NCBI RefSeq assembly: GCF_011759375.1
Contig: NZ_JAARML010000001.1
Coordinates: 434,001 to 498,000, forward strand
Length of the DNA stretch: 64,000 nt
From: Paraflavitalea devenefica
Lineage (GTDB): Bacteria > Bacteroidota > Bacteroidia > Chitinophagales > Chitinophagaceae
Direction: 5' to 3'
The position numbers were made by a program, and so were the translations under genes. A model generated the notes under the pieces. The model saw nothing but the letters and a program-made list of their open reading frames with translations. It was not told the origin of the DNA and made no database searches. Position 1 is the stretch's first letter; each line of letters starts with the position of its first letter. This document shows positions 6,936 to 16,353 of the stretch, piece after piece.

Positions 6936-9900
6936 ATGAATAAATACCTGTTCGCACTGTTTCTGCTGACTATCGGGCAGATAACAGTGGCCCGCCAATC
7001 CTCACCACTTTGGTTGAGATACCCCGCCTTATCGCCGGATGGCAAAACGATCGTGTTCAGTTATAAAGGCGACCTGTATAAGGTGCCCGCCACCGGTGGC
7101 GATGCCGTTGCCTTAACTTTACATGAAGCGCATGATTTTATGCCGGTATGGAGCCGTGATGGCAAGTATATTGCCTTTGCCAGTGACCGTTATGGTAATT
7201 TTGATGTGTATGTGATGCCGGCTGCCGGCGGTGAAGCCACCCGCCTCACGTATCATTCGGCCAATGATTATCCGTATGACTTTACACCCGATGGCAAGAA
7301 GGTGATCTTTGGCACCAACAGGAATGATATTTATACCAGCGTACGTTTTCCCCAGCGTGGCTTATTCCAGAAATTGTATGAGGTACCGGTTACAGGCGGA
7401 CGATCTGTGATGTTCCTGTCGGCCGGTTCAGAATTTGCCCGTTTCAATAGTAAAGGAGATCAACTGGTATTCCAGGACAGGAAAGGTTATGAGGATGCCT
7501 GGCGCAAACACCATACTTCTGCCGTGACGCGGGATATCTGGATCTATGATGTGAAGAAGGATGACTACCAGCAGGTATCGGGCTTTGCCGGTGAAGACCG
7601 TGAGCCACTCTTTTCTGCCGATGACCAGTCTTTTTATTACCTGAGCGAAAAGAATGGCAATAGCCAGAATATTTATAAAGCGCCCGTTAAAACAAAGATC
7701 GCGGAGCAGCAGTTGACAACCTTTAAAGACCACCCTGTACGTCACCTCTCCCGCGCCAATGACAACACGCTTTGCTTTTCGTATGATGGCGAGATTTATA
7801 CCCTGAAAGAAGGCGATCAGCCAAAGAAGGTAGCTATCCGCATTAATACGGATGGACGCACCAATATAGAAAAGATCATTCCCATCAATACCGGCGTTAC
7901 CCAAACGGCTTTATCGCCCAATGGGAAAGAGATTGCCTTCATAGTACGCGGGGAGGTATTTGTGACTTCTGTGGAAGGTGGCATTACCAAGCGTATTACC
8001 AATACACCGCAACAGGAACGCACGGTGGAATTTACCCCCGATGGCCGTTCGCTCATTTATGCCGCCGAGCGGGGCAATAGCTGGGATATTTACCGCACCA
8101 CGATTGACAGAAAAGAAGAGCCTTATTTCTATGCCTCCACGGTATTGAAAGAAGAACCGCTGATCGCTACAGAAGCAGAAGAGTTTCAGCCGGTGATTTC
8201 CCCGGATGGTAAAGAAGTAGCTTACCTGGAAGAAAGGAATGTTGTGAAGGTGTACAATATCGCTTCCAAAAAGAGCCGTACGATTGTACCCAAGGGCGTT
8301 AACTTTTCTTATGCAGATGGTGACCAGGGTTACAAATGGTCACCGGATGGCAAGTGGATCGCCTTCAATTCGGCTGAAGGGCGCTGGACCACGGCAGAGA
8401 TAGCCCTGATGAAAGCAGATGGCAGCGGTGAAAGAAAGAATGTGACGGAAAGCGGCTTCTCCGACTTTGGCGGCAAATGGGGCTATAACGGAAAAGTGCT
8501 GCTGTGGCTAACCGACCGTGATGGTAAGAAACCACTGGCCTTCCAGGGCGCCCGGGAGGTGGATATATACGCTATGTTCTTTGACCAGGAACTGTATGAC
8601 CGCTTCAAACTGAGCAAAGATGATTATGCCTTGCTGAAGGAGAAAGAGGAAAATGAAAAGAAAGAAAAGAAGGATTCTGCTTTACAAGCTGCCATTGCCA
8701 AAAAGGAAAAAGACTGGCAGCCGCTGTTTGAGAACCTCGACAACCGTAAGGAAAGGCTTACGATCAATTCCGGCAATATCTCCGATTATATATTATCCTC
8801 CGATGGAGAGAAACTGTATTACCTGGCCCGGGTGGAAAAGGGGTATGACCTATGGCTTACCAATACCCGCACGCGCGAAACCAAGATCCTTACCAAGCTG
8901 GATGGCGGCCCCGCAGGTATGGATATTTCCAAGGATGGCAAGAGCCTGTTTGTAGTAAGTGATGGCCGCATTATGAAGGTGGATGCGGAGGCTGGCCGGG
9001 TTACCCCGGTTACTGTGAATGGTGAGATGATCCTGAATGCCGCAGCAGAAAGGACCTATATTTTTGAACATGCCTGGCGCCAGGTGATGAAGAAATTCTA
9101 TGATCCCAAGTTACAGGGCACAGACTGGAAGCTGTATAAAACCACTTACGAGAAATTCCTGCCCTACATCAATAATAATTATGATTACCAGGAATTGCTG
9201 AGTGAGCTACTAGGCGAACTGAATGCTTCCCATACTGGTGGACGCTATGCCCCTCCACAGGTGAATACCGATGCGACTGCCAGCCTGGGATTGCTGTATG
9301 ATGAAACCTATGATGGCGCGGGTGTGAAGGTGATGGAAGTAGTAGAAGGCGGCCCCTTACTGAATGCCAAGACAAAGATTGCAGTAGGCACCGTGATTGA
9401 AAAGATTGATGGGGAAACCATCACAGAGAATATGGATTGGAACAAGTTACTGAACCGCAAAGCTGGTAAGAATGTTTTGCTGAACCTGTACAATCCCGCT
9501 ACAAAAGAGCGCTGGGAAGAAACCCTGAAGCCTATTGCACAGCAGGAAGAGCAGGGGCTACTGTATGCACGCTGGGTAAAGATCATGCGTAAGAAGGTAG
9601 ATGAGCTCTCCGGCGGTAAGGTAGGTTATGTACATGTGCAGGGCATGAATGATGGCAGCTTCCGCACGGTGTATGAAGATGTGCTGGGCAAGAATGCCAT
9701 CAAAGAAGCGCTGATCGTAGACACCCGTTTTAATGGTGGCGGCTGGCTGCATGATGACCTGGTGACTTTCCTGGGCGGTAAGAAGTATATGGATTTCTCA
9801 CCACAGGGCGTAACACCCACTTCGGGCGAGCCACGCAATAAATGGAGCAATCCCTCCTGTGTGCTGATGAGTGAAAGCAATTATTCTGATGCCTTCCTGT

Positions 9901-10193
9901 TCCCATACGCTTATAAGAGTCTTGACCTGGGCAAACTGATCGGTATGCCCGTGCCGGGTACTGGTACAGCGGTATGGTGGGAAACACAGATCGACCCGAC
10001 CCTGGTGTTTGGCATTCCTATGGTAGCTACTATTGGTAAAGAGAAGCGCCCCACCGAGAACCTGCAACTGGAGCCGGATATTAAGCTGGCCAATAATTAT
10101 AAGGATGTGCTGAAAGGTAAAGACCAGCAACTGGAAAGGGCCGTGAAAGAGATGCTGGAAGAGATTAAGAAAGGACCGAAGAAAGGGTTTTAA
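6936..10193 (+). CDS. Tricorn-protease homologue (S41 family), exported
   Basis: The 1085-residue product starts at ATG 6936 with a signal peptide (MNKYLFALFLLTIGQITVARQ); a TTG 45 nt upstream is not needed. The first 650 residues are repeats of the WD40/TolB-like beta-propeller type (LSPDGK, FTPDGK, WSPDGK motifs), then a helical segment, a PDZ domain (about 790-880) and the S41 core. The catalytic set S765-H766 (LNASHTGG), S984-D985 (SNYSDA) and E1041 (PTENLQ) has nearly the same spacing as S745-H746, S965-D966 and E1023 of Thermoplasma tricorn. It probably trims oligopeptides in the periplasm or at the cell surface. It is a single gene followed by a terminator at 10277-10313. Confidence 0.93.
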   Translation: MNKYLFALFLLTIGQITVARQSSPLWLRYPALSPDGKTIVFSYKGDLYKVPATGGDAVALTLHEAHDFMPVWSRDGKYIAFASDRYGNFDVYVMPAAGGEATRLTYHSANDYPYDFTPDGKKVIFGTNRNDIYTSVRFPQRGLFQKLYEVPVTGGRSVMFLSAGSEFARFNSKGDQLVFQDRKGYEDAWRKHHTSAVTRDIWIYDVKKDDYQQVSGFAGEDREPLFSADDQSFYYLSEKNGNSQNIYKAPVKTKIAEQQLTTFKDHPVRHLSRANDNTLCFSYDGEIYTLKEGDQPKKVAIRINTDGRTNIEKIIPINTGVTQTALSPNGKEIAFIVRGEVFVTSVEGGITKRITNTPQQERTVEFTPDGRSLIYAAERGNSWDIYRTTIDRKEEPYFYASTVLKEEPLIATEAEEFQPVISPDGKEVAYLEERNVVKVYNIASKKSRTIVPKGVNFSYADGDQGYKWSPDGKWIAFNSAEGRWTTAEIALMKADGSGERKNVTESGFSDFGGKWGYNGKVLLWLTDRDGKKPLAFQGAREVDIYAMFFDQELYDRFKLSKDDYALLKEKEENEKKEKKDSALQAAIAKKEKDWQPLFENLDNRKERLTINSGNISDYILSSDGEKLYYLARVEKGYDLWLTNTRTRETKILTKLDGGPAGMDISKDGKSLFVVSDGRIMKVDAEAGRVTPVTVNGEMILNAAAERTYIFEHAWRQVMKKFYDPKLQGTDWKLYKTTYEKFLPYINNNYDYQELLSELLGELNASHTGGRYAPPQVNTDATASLGLLYDETYDGAGVKVMEVVEGGPLLNAKTKIAVGTVIEKIDGETITENMDWNKLLNRKAGKNVLLNLYNPATKERWEETLKPIAQQEEQGLLYARWVKIMRKKVDELSGGKVGYVHVQGMNDGSFRTVYEDVLGKNAIKEALIVDTRFNGGGWLHDDLVTFLGGKKYMDFSPQGVTPTSGEPRNKWSNPSCVLMSESNYSDAFLFPYAYKSLDLGKLIGMPVPGTGTAVWWETQIDPTLVFGIPMVATIGKEKRPTENLQLEPDIKLANNYKDVLKGKDQQLERAVKEMLEEIKKGPKKGF

Positions 10194-10196
10194 GAA

Positions 10197-10236
10197 AGGC
10201 AACCAGGCAGTGAGGCATTCAGGCAACGAGGAAGAC
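10197..10236. repeat. 8-bp-period degenerate repeat behind a stop codon
   Basis: Five units of eight bases, AGGCAACC, AGGCAGTG, AGGCATTC, AGGCAACG, AGGAAGAC, begin three bases after the tricorn stop codon. A related array is at 51634-51686. Confidence 0.75.
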
Positions 10237-10276
10237 AGAAGTGCATGAATTGAAAACGAACATGGTGTAATAAAGC

Positions 10277-10313
10277 AAACGGTGAGCCTTTCTTCAAAAG
10301 GTGCTCACCGTTT
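10277..10313. terminator. Bidirectional intrinsic terminator
   Basis: AAACGGTGAGC (10277-10287) pairs perfectly with GCTCACCGTTT (10303-10313), and CTTT/AAAG extends the stem inward; T-rich on both outer sides. It sits between the convergent tricorn and CxCGH-protein genes. Confidence 0.85.
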
Positions 10314-10333
10314 TATTTTGCATTACATGAGCG

Positions 10334-10813
10334 CTACATGAATGTTACAGCCACAGGCTGTTCAAATAACTGACCATACGGGATGGATACACGGGCCGCC
10401 AGCTTATCTTCCAGCATATTGGCCATGGTTTCAAAATACAGAATCACCTCTTCCCGGTTATTTCTTTTCAGCCAGCGAAAGCCGCCAGGCAATTGCTTCA
10501 ACACTTCCCTGTCTTCGAGGTATTCCACATGATGGATATCGGTAGGTGTTAGTCCTAACTGTTCCAGTTTAGTCAGCAACAAGGTGATGGGAGCGCCGGT
10601 CACAGAGCAGGCTTCCTGGGCAATCTCTGTCCACTCACCCGGGCCAGTATGGGCATAGGCGCGTATCTCTTCTTTGCTCAACTGTGTAGTGGCCTGCAGC
10701 AGATGCCCGCAGTTACAGGCGCCATGATGTCCCCAGGCATAATAAGCACCGTCACGCAACGTGGCAGCGGCTTTGCGCAGCCCCTCTATCAGCTCTATCG
10801 TTGGGTAAGCCAT
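10334..10813 (-). CDS. Conserved hypothetical protein with CxCGH motif
   Basis: A 159-residue soluble protein starting with ATG. Its N-terminal part carries YAWGHHGACNCGHLLQ, a cluster of two histidines, two cysteines and a further histidine that looks like a metal or cofactor site. The C-terminal part (HHVEYLEDREVLKQLPGG, NNREEVILYFETMANMLED) is helical. I recall proteins of this type in Bacteroidota but no function. It is divergent from the gene at 10988; the space between holds one copy of an imperfect-palindrome family. Confidence 0.75.
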   Translation of the reverse strand: MAYPTIELIEGLRKAAATLRDGAYYAWGHHGACNCGHLLQATTQLSKEEIRAYAHTGPGEWTEIAQEACSVTGAPITLLLTKLEQLGLTPTDIHHVEYLEDREVLKQLPGGFRWLKRNNREEVILYFETMANMLEDKLAARVSIPYGQLFEQPVAVTFM

Positions 10814-10864
10814 AGGTACTAATTTCCTAAAAAAAACAATGCAGCGGATGCATTGTTCAGATTA

Positions 10865-10902
10865 AAGGTGAGTCGCCCCCGTTGTACGGGGCGGCCCACC
10901 TT
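10865..10902. repeat. Imperfect palindrome, family A copy 1
   Basis: AAGGTGAGTCGCCCC (10865-10879) and GGGGCGGCCCACCTT (10888-10902) form a hairpin with two non-Watson-Crick positions. Related copies are at 49888-49920, 55872-55903 and 56141-56173, sharing GGTGAGCCGCC on the left arm and GGCGACCCACC on the right. Confidence 0.75.
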
Positions 10903-10987
10903 GGTTATGCCATTCGTTAAAAGAAACTTAAGGTAAAATATTCATGTGTGGAGTGCGTTTTTACAGGTATCATCCAACAATAACCAT

Positions 10988-12025
10988 TTGAAAACTATCA
11001 CTATTCCGCTGTGTTGTTTGGCAGCAACATTTTTGTTGGTCAGGCAACCTGCTCTGTCACAAACCATTACAGGCGCCTGGAAGGGAAAGACCGGTAATGT
11101 GCGTACAGAACTGAAGCTGGTGAAGAAAGGCGACAGCCTGCTGGGCACCGCTTACTATTATACCTCTAAGAACCATTACCGGCGCTATGCCGTGCGTGGG
11201 TATTTTGATGGACAAACCAATGACGTGGTTTGGTGGGATGAAGCCTTGCTGGAAGACAAAGCATCCGGTGGGCTGTTTGGCTCCTCCAAAGAGCCGGTAC
11301 TGAGCGTGGCAGATTTTAACTGTCCGGGGGAAGATAAGATGCTGCTGGATGGCAGCAGTACCGAGCGCGACCACAAAGACGTACCCAAAGGACCAGTAGC
11401 GCTGGAGAAGATTACCAGCCCCACCTTCACCGATGAATGGGATTTTGTGATTGATAATTACCTGGTAGGCGCCAATCACCCGGATATTATTGACAGCATA
11501 GCACGGCTATCTTTTGCCCCGCCACCTATGGAACAAGAGGTACCGGAAAGAGAGATACCGGCTACGACCGTCCCTGCCACAGCACCGGTAACGGTAGCTG
11601 CCCCCAAGGTGAAAGCGCCTGCGCCGGTTGTACCTGCAGAGAAGAAGGTGAGCAATCCTATTACACCGGAAGATAAGTTCACGGCCCGTACCAATAAGCT
11701 GCAAACAGTGATCCCTGTTACCAGCAAGAAGATTGAGCTGCGCTTTTATGACAATGCACAGGTGGATGGCGACTCTATTGCTCTATTCCTGAACAAGAAG
11801 CTCATCTTTAAGAATATCCGCCTTACCGATCAGCCTTATACTATTTTCCTGGATGCGGATGAACTGGCCAATGACAATGAACTGGTGATGGTAGCTGAGA
11901 ACCTGGGCTCCATTCCGCCCAATACTTCTTTCATGGTAGCCATTGTAGGCAAGAAACGCTATGAAGCAAGACTGTATGCTGATGAAAACAGCAGTGCCTT
12001 GATAAGATTGATTAAACAACCTTAA
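10988..12025 (+). CDS. Exported hypothetical protein, Pro/Ala-rich linker
   Basis: The best start is TTG at 10988, which gives a clean signal peptide (KTITIPLCCLAATFLLV, cleavage after ALSQ); a GTG at 10946 would put 14 extra polar residues before it, and no ATG is available. The mature protein has an N-terminal beta-rich domain (TGAWKGKTGNVRTELKLVKK), a proline/alanine/valine linker (about residues 175-225) and a C-terminal domain with ELRFYDNAQVDGDSIALFLN and MVAENLGSIPPNTSFMV. That last domain is one I recall in many Chitinophagaceae surface proteins, without a known function. Its stop codon overlaps the leuS stop by four bases on the opposite strand. Confidence 0.7.
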   Translation: MKTITIPLCCLAATFLLVRQPALSQTITGAWKGKTGNVRTELKLVKKGDSLLGTAYYYTSKNHYRRYAVRGYFDGQTNDVVWWDEALLEDKASGGLFGSSKEPVLSVADFNCPGEDKMLLDGSSTERDHKDVPKGPVALEKITSPTFTDEWDFVIDNYLVGANHPDIIDSIARLSFAPPPMEQEVPEREIPATTVPATAPVTVAAPKVKAPAPVVPAEKKVSNPITPEDKFTARTNKLQTVIPVTSKKIELRFYDNAQVDGDSIALFLNKKLIFKNIRLTDQPYTIFLDADELANDNELVMVAENLGSIPPNTSFMVAIVGKKRYEARLYADENSSALIRLIKQP

Positions 12026-14808
12026 ACTACCACATTCACCATCTTCCCCTTCACATAGATGATCTTTTTGTGTGGCTTGCCTTCCATCCATTTCTGGATG
12101 ACATCATTGGAAAGTACGATTTTCTCCACGTCTTCCTGCGGCGCATCCAATGCGATGTTGATGGTAGTACGCAGTTTACCATTCACAGAAATGGGGTATT
12201 CCTTGTTGCTTTCTACCAGGTATTTGGGTTCAAATTTCGGATAGGCAGCATCCAGGATGGCGGAGTCATTTCCGAGTAAATGCCACAACTCTTCGCACAC
12301 GTGTGGTGCATAAGGCGTAAGCAATATGAGTAAAGGCTGCAGGATATCCTTTTTGTGGCACTTCATTTCAGAAAGATCATTCACACAGATCATGAAGGAG
12401 CTCACGGCCGTATTGAAAGAGAACCTTTCGGTATCTTCCTCTGCCCGCTTGATAGCCTTGTGCAATACTTTTAACTCTGCATCCGTAGGCGCTGCTGTAT
12501 TCCATACCTGCCCTTTCATTTCATCATAGAACAAACGCCATAGCTTTTTCAGGAAGCGGTGTACACCCTCAATACCTTTGGTATCCCAGGGTTTGTCCTG
12601 CTCTACCGGTCCGAGGAACATTTCATACATGCGGAAGGTATCAGCGCCGTATTTATCTACAATATCATCCGGGTTCACCACATTGAAGTAACGTTTGCTC
12701 ATTTTCTCCAGGCGTGAGCCACAGATGTATTTGCCATCCTCCAGGATGAAGGAAGCCGTTTCATATTCTGCCCTTGATTGTTTGAATGCTTCCTGGTCCA
12801 GCACATAGCCATCCACAATGGAAACATCCACATGCAGTTCATCTGTTTCATACTGGTCTTTCAAACCGGCTGATATAAACTGATTGGTGCCACGCAGGCG
12901 GTATATCAGCCTGGAATCACCACCAATCTTTCCCTGGTTCACCAGTTTTTTATAAGGCTCATCATGACCAATGTAACCAAGGTCATAGAGGGCCTTGGTC
13001 CACATGCGGCTATAGAGCAGGTGACCTACAGCATGTTCGGTACCACCGATGTACAGGTCTACCTGGCCCCAGTAATCACTGGCTTTACGGTCGCAGAAGG
13101 TGTTGTCATTATGCGGGTCCATATACCGCAGGAAGTACCAGCTACTGCCGGCATAACCGGGCATGGTAGAGCTTTCCCTTTGTCCGCCAATGGGGGAGGA
13201 GTTGATCCACTCAGGCAGGTTACTCAATGGCCCCTCACCTTCCTGACCAGGCTTTATTTCATCCAGGTGCGGCAATAATACCGGCAATTCACTTTCGGAT
13301 AAAGGATAAGCCACGCCTTCTTTCCAGGCAATGGGGAATGGTTCACCCCAGTAACGCTGGCGACTGAAAGCGGCATCCCGCATTTTATAGTTGACTTTCC
13401 GGATGCCGATGCCCAGCTCCTCCAGTTTATTGCTGGCTACTTCCATGGCCTGGCGCATCACCAGTCCGTTGAGGAAACCAGAGTTCTCCAGGATGGCATC
13501 CTTGGTAGGGTTGGCCTCTTCGCCATTGTAATGGCTGCCGATGATGTTGGTGATGGATATACCGAAGTGGTTGGCAAATTTATGGTCACGCTCATCGCCA
13601 CAAGGCACGGCCATGATGGCACCGGTACCATATCCCGCCAATACATATTCAGAGATCCATACCGGGATCTCGCGCTGATCGAAAGGATTGAGCACATAGG
13701 CGCCGGTGAATACACCGGAGATCTTTTTCTCGGCCATGCGCTCCCGCTCACTGCGGCTCTTTACATAGGCGATATAATCCTCCACCGCCTGTTTCTGAAC
13801 GGGCGTAGTGATCTGGTCAATCAATTCATGTTCGGGCGCAATGACCATAAAGTCTACGCCGAAGATGGTATCGGGGCGGGTGGTATAGACGGTGAGTGGC
13901 GAGTGGCGAGTGGCGAGTGGGGCGTTTGCGGGTTTAAACGCAAAGGTGATCTCAGCGCCGTAGCTTTTGCCGATCCAGTTGCTTTGCATTTCCTTCATGG
14001 CATCGCTGAAGTCAACCTGCTCCAGTCCTTCCAGGAGGCGATCGGCATATTCCGTAATGCGCAGGTACCACTGGCGCAGCTTTTTTCTCACCACGGGAAA
14101 GCCGCCGCGTTCACTTACGCCATTCACTACTTCATCATTGGCCAGTACCGTGCCCAATGCTTCGCACCAGTTCACTTCCCCAAAGCCACAATAGGCCAGG
14201 CGGTATTCCATTAATATGTCCATTTGCTGGCGCTCATCAAAGCTTACCCATAATTGCTCGGTAAACCGGATAGAGGAATCGCCGGGACAGGGATGGCTGA
14301 CATTGCCTTCCTTTTCAAACTGCTTTATTAATTGGGCAATGGGTTCTGCCTTCTTCGTTTTCCGGTTGAACCAGCTATGGAAGAGCTGCAGGAAGATCCA
14401 TTGGGTCCATTTATAATAGGAAGGATCGGAAGTCTTTATTTCCCGGTCCCAATCGAAACAAAAGCCGATGTTGTCCAACTGCCGGCGGAAGTTGTTGATA
14501 TTGGCATCCGTGGCTACGGCGGGGTGAATACCATGGTCTATGGCATATTGTTCGGCCGGAAGACCAAAGGCGTCATAGCCCATGGGGTGTAGTACGTTGA
14601 AGCCTTTGAGCCTCTTATAACGGGCAAAGATGTCGCTGGCAATGTAGCCGAGCGGATGGCCTACGTGGAGGCCTGCCCCACTGGGGTAAGGGAACATATC
14701 CAGCACATAGTATTTGGGCCGGTCACTTGTATTGCTCACCTTGTATGCGTTGGTCTCTTTCCAGATCTGTTGCCATTTCTTCTCTATCTGGCTGAATTTA
14801 TATTCCAT
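12022..14808 (-). CDS. leuS: Leucyl-tRNA synthetase
   Basis: Leucyl-tRNA synthetase charges tRNA-Leu with leucine and edits mischarged products. The 928-residue protein starts at ATG 14808. The class I signature appears as HVGHPLGY (HIGH motif, about residues 47-54) and KMSKRY (KMSKS loop). The editing-domain entry is seen at YTTRPDTIFGVDF. Just before that, an unusual linker (KPANAPLATRHSPLT) is encoded by four 7-base repeats at 13894-13921, described separately. The 3' end overlaps by four bases the stop of the convergent gene ending at 12025, with no terminator between. Confidence 0.97.
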   Translation of the reverse strand: MEYKFSQIEKKWQQIWKETNAYKVSNTSDRPKYYVLDMFPYPSGAGLHVGHPLGYIASDIFARYKRLKGFNVLHPMGYDAFGLPAEQYAIDHGIHPAVATDANINNFRRQLDNIGFCFDWDREIKTSDPSYYKWTQWIFLQLFHSWFNRKTKKAEPIAQLIKQFEKEGNVSHPCPGDSSIRFTEQLWVSFDERQQMDILMEYRLAYCGFGEVNWCEALGTVLANDEVVNGVSERGGFPVVRKKLRQWYLRITEYADRLLEGLEQVDFSDAMKEMQSNWIGKSYGAEITFAFKPANAPLATRHSPLTVYTTRPDTIFGVDFMVIAPEHELIDQITTPVQKQAVEDYIAYVKSRSERERMAEKKISGVFTGAYVLNPFDQREIPVWISEYVLAGYGTGAIMAVPCGDERDHKFANHFGISITNIIGSHYNGEEANPTKDAILENSGFLNGLVMRQAMEVASNKLEELGIGIRKVNYKMRDAAFSRQRYWGEPFPIAWKEGVAYPLSESELPVLLPHLDEIKPGQEGEGPLSNLPEWINSSPIGGQRESSTMPGYAGSSWYFLRYMDPHNDNTFCDRKASDYWGQVDLYIGGTEHAVGHLLYSRMWTKALYDLGYIGHDEPYKKLVNQGKIGGDSRLIYRLRGTNQFISAGLKDQYETDELHVDVSIVDGYVLDQEAFKQSRAEYETASFILEDGKYICGSRLEKMSKRYFNVVNPDDIVDKYGADTFRMYEMFLGPVEQDKPWDTKGIEGVHRFLKKLWRLFYDEMKGQVWNTAAPTDAELKVLHKAIKRAEEDTERFSFNTAVSSFMICVNDLSEMKCHKKDILQPLLILLTPYAPHVCEELWHLLGNDSAILDAAYPKFEPKYLVESNKEYPISVNGKLRTTINIALDAPQEDVEKIVLSNDVIQKWMEGKPHKKIIYVKGKMVNVVV
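13894..13921. repeat. Heptamer repeat inside leuS
   Basis: Four units GAGTGGC, GAGTGGC, GAGTGGC, GAGTGGG occupy 28 bases of the leuS coding region (minus-strand unit GCCACTC). Seven is not a multiple of three, so gain or loss of one unit would shift the frame. Confidence 0.9.
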
Positions 14809-15011
14809 ATATCTCTCCGTTACGATTCAGATTTTTTTAATGGTATTATTCTTGTACCCCTTGCACCAGGGCTGGCACTCCGGGGCGTCGCTACTTTTAT
14901 ATTCGTTGAGGAAACGTTAAAAGGCGTTACCCCGAAAAATTTTTCCGGCTCCGCATCCGTTAGTAGGGCGTCAAAAATACGGATTATCCGGCTTAAGCGG
15001 GATAAAACTGC

Positions 15012-15019
15012 TATTTTTG
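15012..15019 (+). promoter_or_regulatory. Candidate -7 box for ftsX
   Basis: TATTTTTG matches TAnnTTTG and lies 42 bases before the ftsX ATG. No clear -33 element is visible 19-20 bases upstream. Confidence 0.35.
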
Positions 15020-15061
15020 CCGTTATCGGTTTATTAACTAACCCATCAAAATGATTGTTTC

Positions 15062-15937
15062 ATGGCGCAATTAGGAAAAGGATCAGCCAGGCGTTCAAAA
15101 CCCTCTTATTTTATGGCTATCCTCGGGGTAACCATTGTATTGTTCTTTGTGGGCATTTTCGGCTGGTTACTGCTTAATGCCCGGCAATATACGGAGGAGA
15201 TGAAGGAAGATGTGAAGGTGCAGATATTCCTGCGCAAGAATATCACCCCGCAGGACGTGGAGACTTTAAAGACCTATATCGCCGCGCAGCCATATACAAA
15301 ATCTTACGAATATATTGATAAGGAAACCGCCAAACAGCGCTGGCTGAAGAGCGGTGAGAACGATTTTAAAGAGCTGCTGGACGAGAACCCCCTGCCGGCC
15401 TCTTTTGACCTGAACCTGAAGACTAATTACGTACATAAAGACAGTGTGACCACTATTAAGACCGACCTGGAAAAGCAGTCGATGGTCGTGGAAAGCGTAC
15501 AATACCCCGCTTTTGTGATCGAAAAGATGAGCTCTTCGGTACGGGTAGGGCTGATCGTTTTCGCTATCCTGGCAGGTATTTTCTGCATCTTCTCCATTGT
15601 ACTGATCGATAATACGATCCGCCTGGCCATGTATAGTAACCGGTTTATTATCAAGACCATGCAAATGGTAGGAGCCACCCGCGGCTTTATCGCCCGCCCC
15701 ATGACGGTACGGGCCATTGTTAACGGCACCATTTCCGCCATTATGGCCATTGCGATCATTTACGTGGTGATGATGCTGAGCGAGTATTTCCTGCCCTACC
15801 TGCGCGACCTGCGCGATAATGGCAAGATGGCCTTGCTGTTCGCCTTCCTGGTGATCCTGGGCATCAGTATTTCCCTGTTCAGTACTTACCGGAGTGTGGT
15901 GAAGTACCTGAAAATGAAGCTGGACGACCTGTATTAA
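15062..15937 (+). CDS. ftsX: Cell-division ABC-transporter-like permease FtsX
   Basis: FtsX with the ATPase FtsE couples the divisome to activation of peptidoglycan hydrolases. The 291-residue product has the FtsX layout: a cytoplasmic N-terminus, first membrane helix (about residues 17-38), a periplasmic domain with the typical VQIFLRKNITPQDV start (about 39-165), then three helices with the MVGATRGFIARP loop between helices two and three. Start is ATG 15062. It is followed by a DUF3098 gene and uppP, an order I recall as common in Bacteroidota. ftsE is not in the window. Confidence 0.93.
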   Translation: MAQLGKGSARRSKPSYFMAILGVTIVLFFVGIFGWLLLNARQYTEEMKEDVKVQIFLRKNITPQDVETLKTYIAAQPYTKSYEYIDKETAKQRWLKSGENDFKELLDENPLPASFDLNLKTNYVHKDSVTTIKTDLEKQSMVVESVQYPAFVIEKMSSSVRVGLIVFAILAGIFCIFSIVLIDNTIRLAMYSNRFIIKTMQMVGATRGFIARPMTVRAIVNGTISAIMAIAIIYVVMMLSEYFLPYLRDLRDNGKMALLFAFLVILGISISLFSTYRSVVKYLKMKLDDLY

Positions 15938-15948
15938 TCGTGAATCGG

Positions 15949-15966
15949 TCCCGCAAGCTTGCGGGA
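15949..15966. other. Perfect 18-bp palindrome after ftsX
   Basis: TCCCGCAAGCTTGCGGGA lies 11 bases past the ftsX stop. It can form a tight hairpin but has no T-run, so it may be an RNA-stabilising or weak termination element between ftsX and the DUF3098 gene. Confidence 0.6.
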
Positions 15967-16072
15967 TCAATCGGCCATTCAGCTTACAGACAAGCAAGGG
16001 TACGAGCCTGTTTGCCAGAAACTTGTGCCTTTGAGCTTATTTACTATATTGCAGCCCTAATTGTATTGGATA

Positions 16073-16330
16073 ATGGCTGAAAAGTTAACGACTGATAAAA
16101 AGCAAACTTCCTCTACCCTCTTTGGTAAAGAGAATTATATCTGGATTGTTGCCGGACTGGCAGTGATGTTACTGGGCCTGCTCCTGATGGCCGGCGGCAA
16201 TAGCAAGGACCCCAATGTATTTACCAATGATGAGGTATATAGCGTAAGACGTATTACCGTAGCTCCCATCCTTATTCTGCTCGGACTGGGCATTGAAGTA
16301 TTTGCTATTTTCCGGAAACCGAAAAGTTAA
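16073..16330 (+). CDS. DUF3098 family membrane protein
   Basis: An 85-residue protein that starts at ATG 16073 (a TTG 12 bases upstream is unnecessary). It has two membrane helices, about residues 26-45 (IWIVAGLAVMLLGLLLMAGG) and 62-80, joined by a short polar loop with SKDPNVFTNDEVYS. These features match DUF3098, a Bacteroidota family usually found between ftsX and uppP. The function is unknown; position suggests a link with envelope growth. Confidence 0.88.
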   Translation: MAEKLTTDKKQTSSTLFGKENYIWIVAGLAVMLLGLLLMAGGNSKDPNVFTNDEVYSVRRITVAPILILLGLGIEVFAIFRKPKS

Positions 16331-16353
16331 TTGGGAAATAATCAAGTTCTTCC

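Noticed and set aside
13531-14214. Long reading frame on the plus strand (227 codons) with a methionine start
   Set aside because: It lies entirely opposite leuS, has no recognisable family, and its composition is that of an antisense shadow.
15949-15966. Rho-independent terminator after ftsX
   Set aside because: The palindrome is perfect but no T-run follows on either strand, so it is recorded only as a hairpin.
15266-15997. 243-codon minus-strand frame rich in H and Q
   Set aside because: It is antisense to ftsX and its histidine/glutamine bias comes from the complementary strand of membrane-helix codons.
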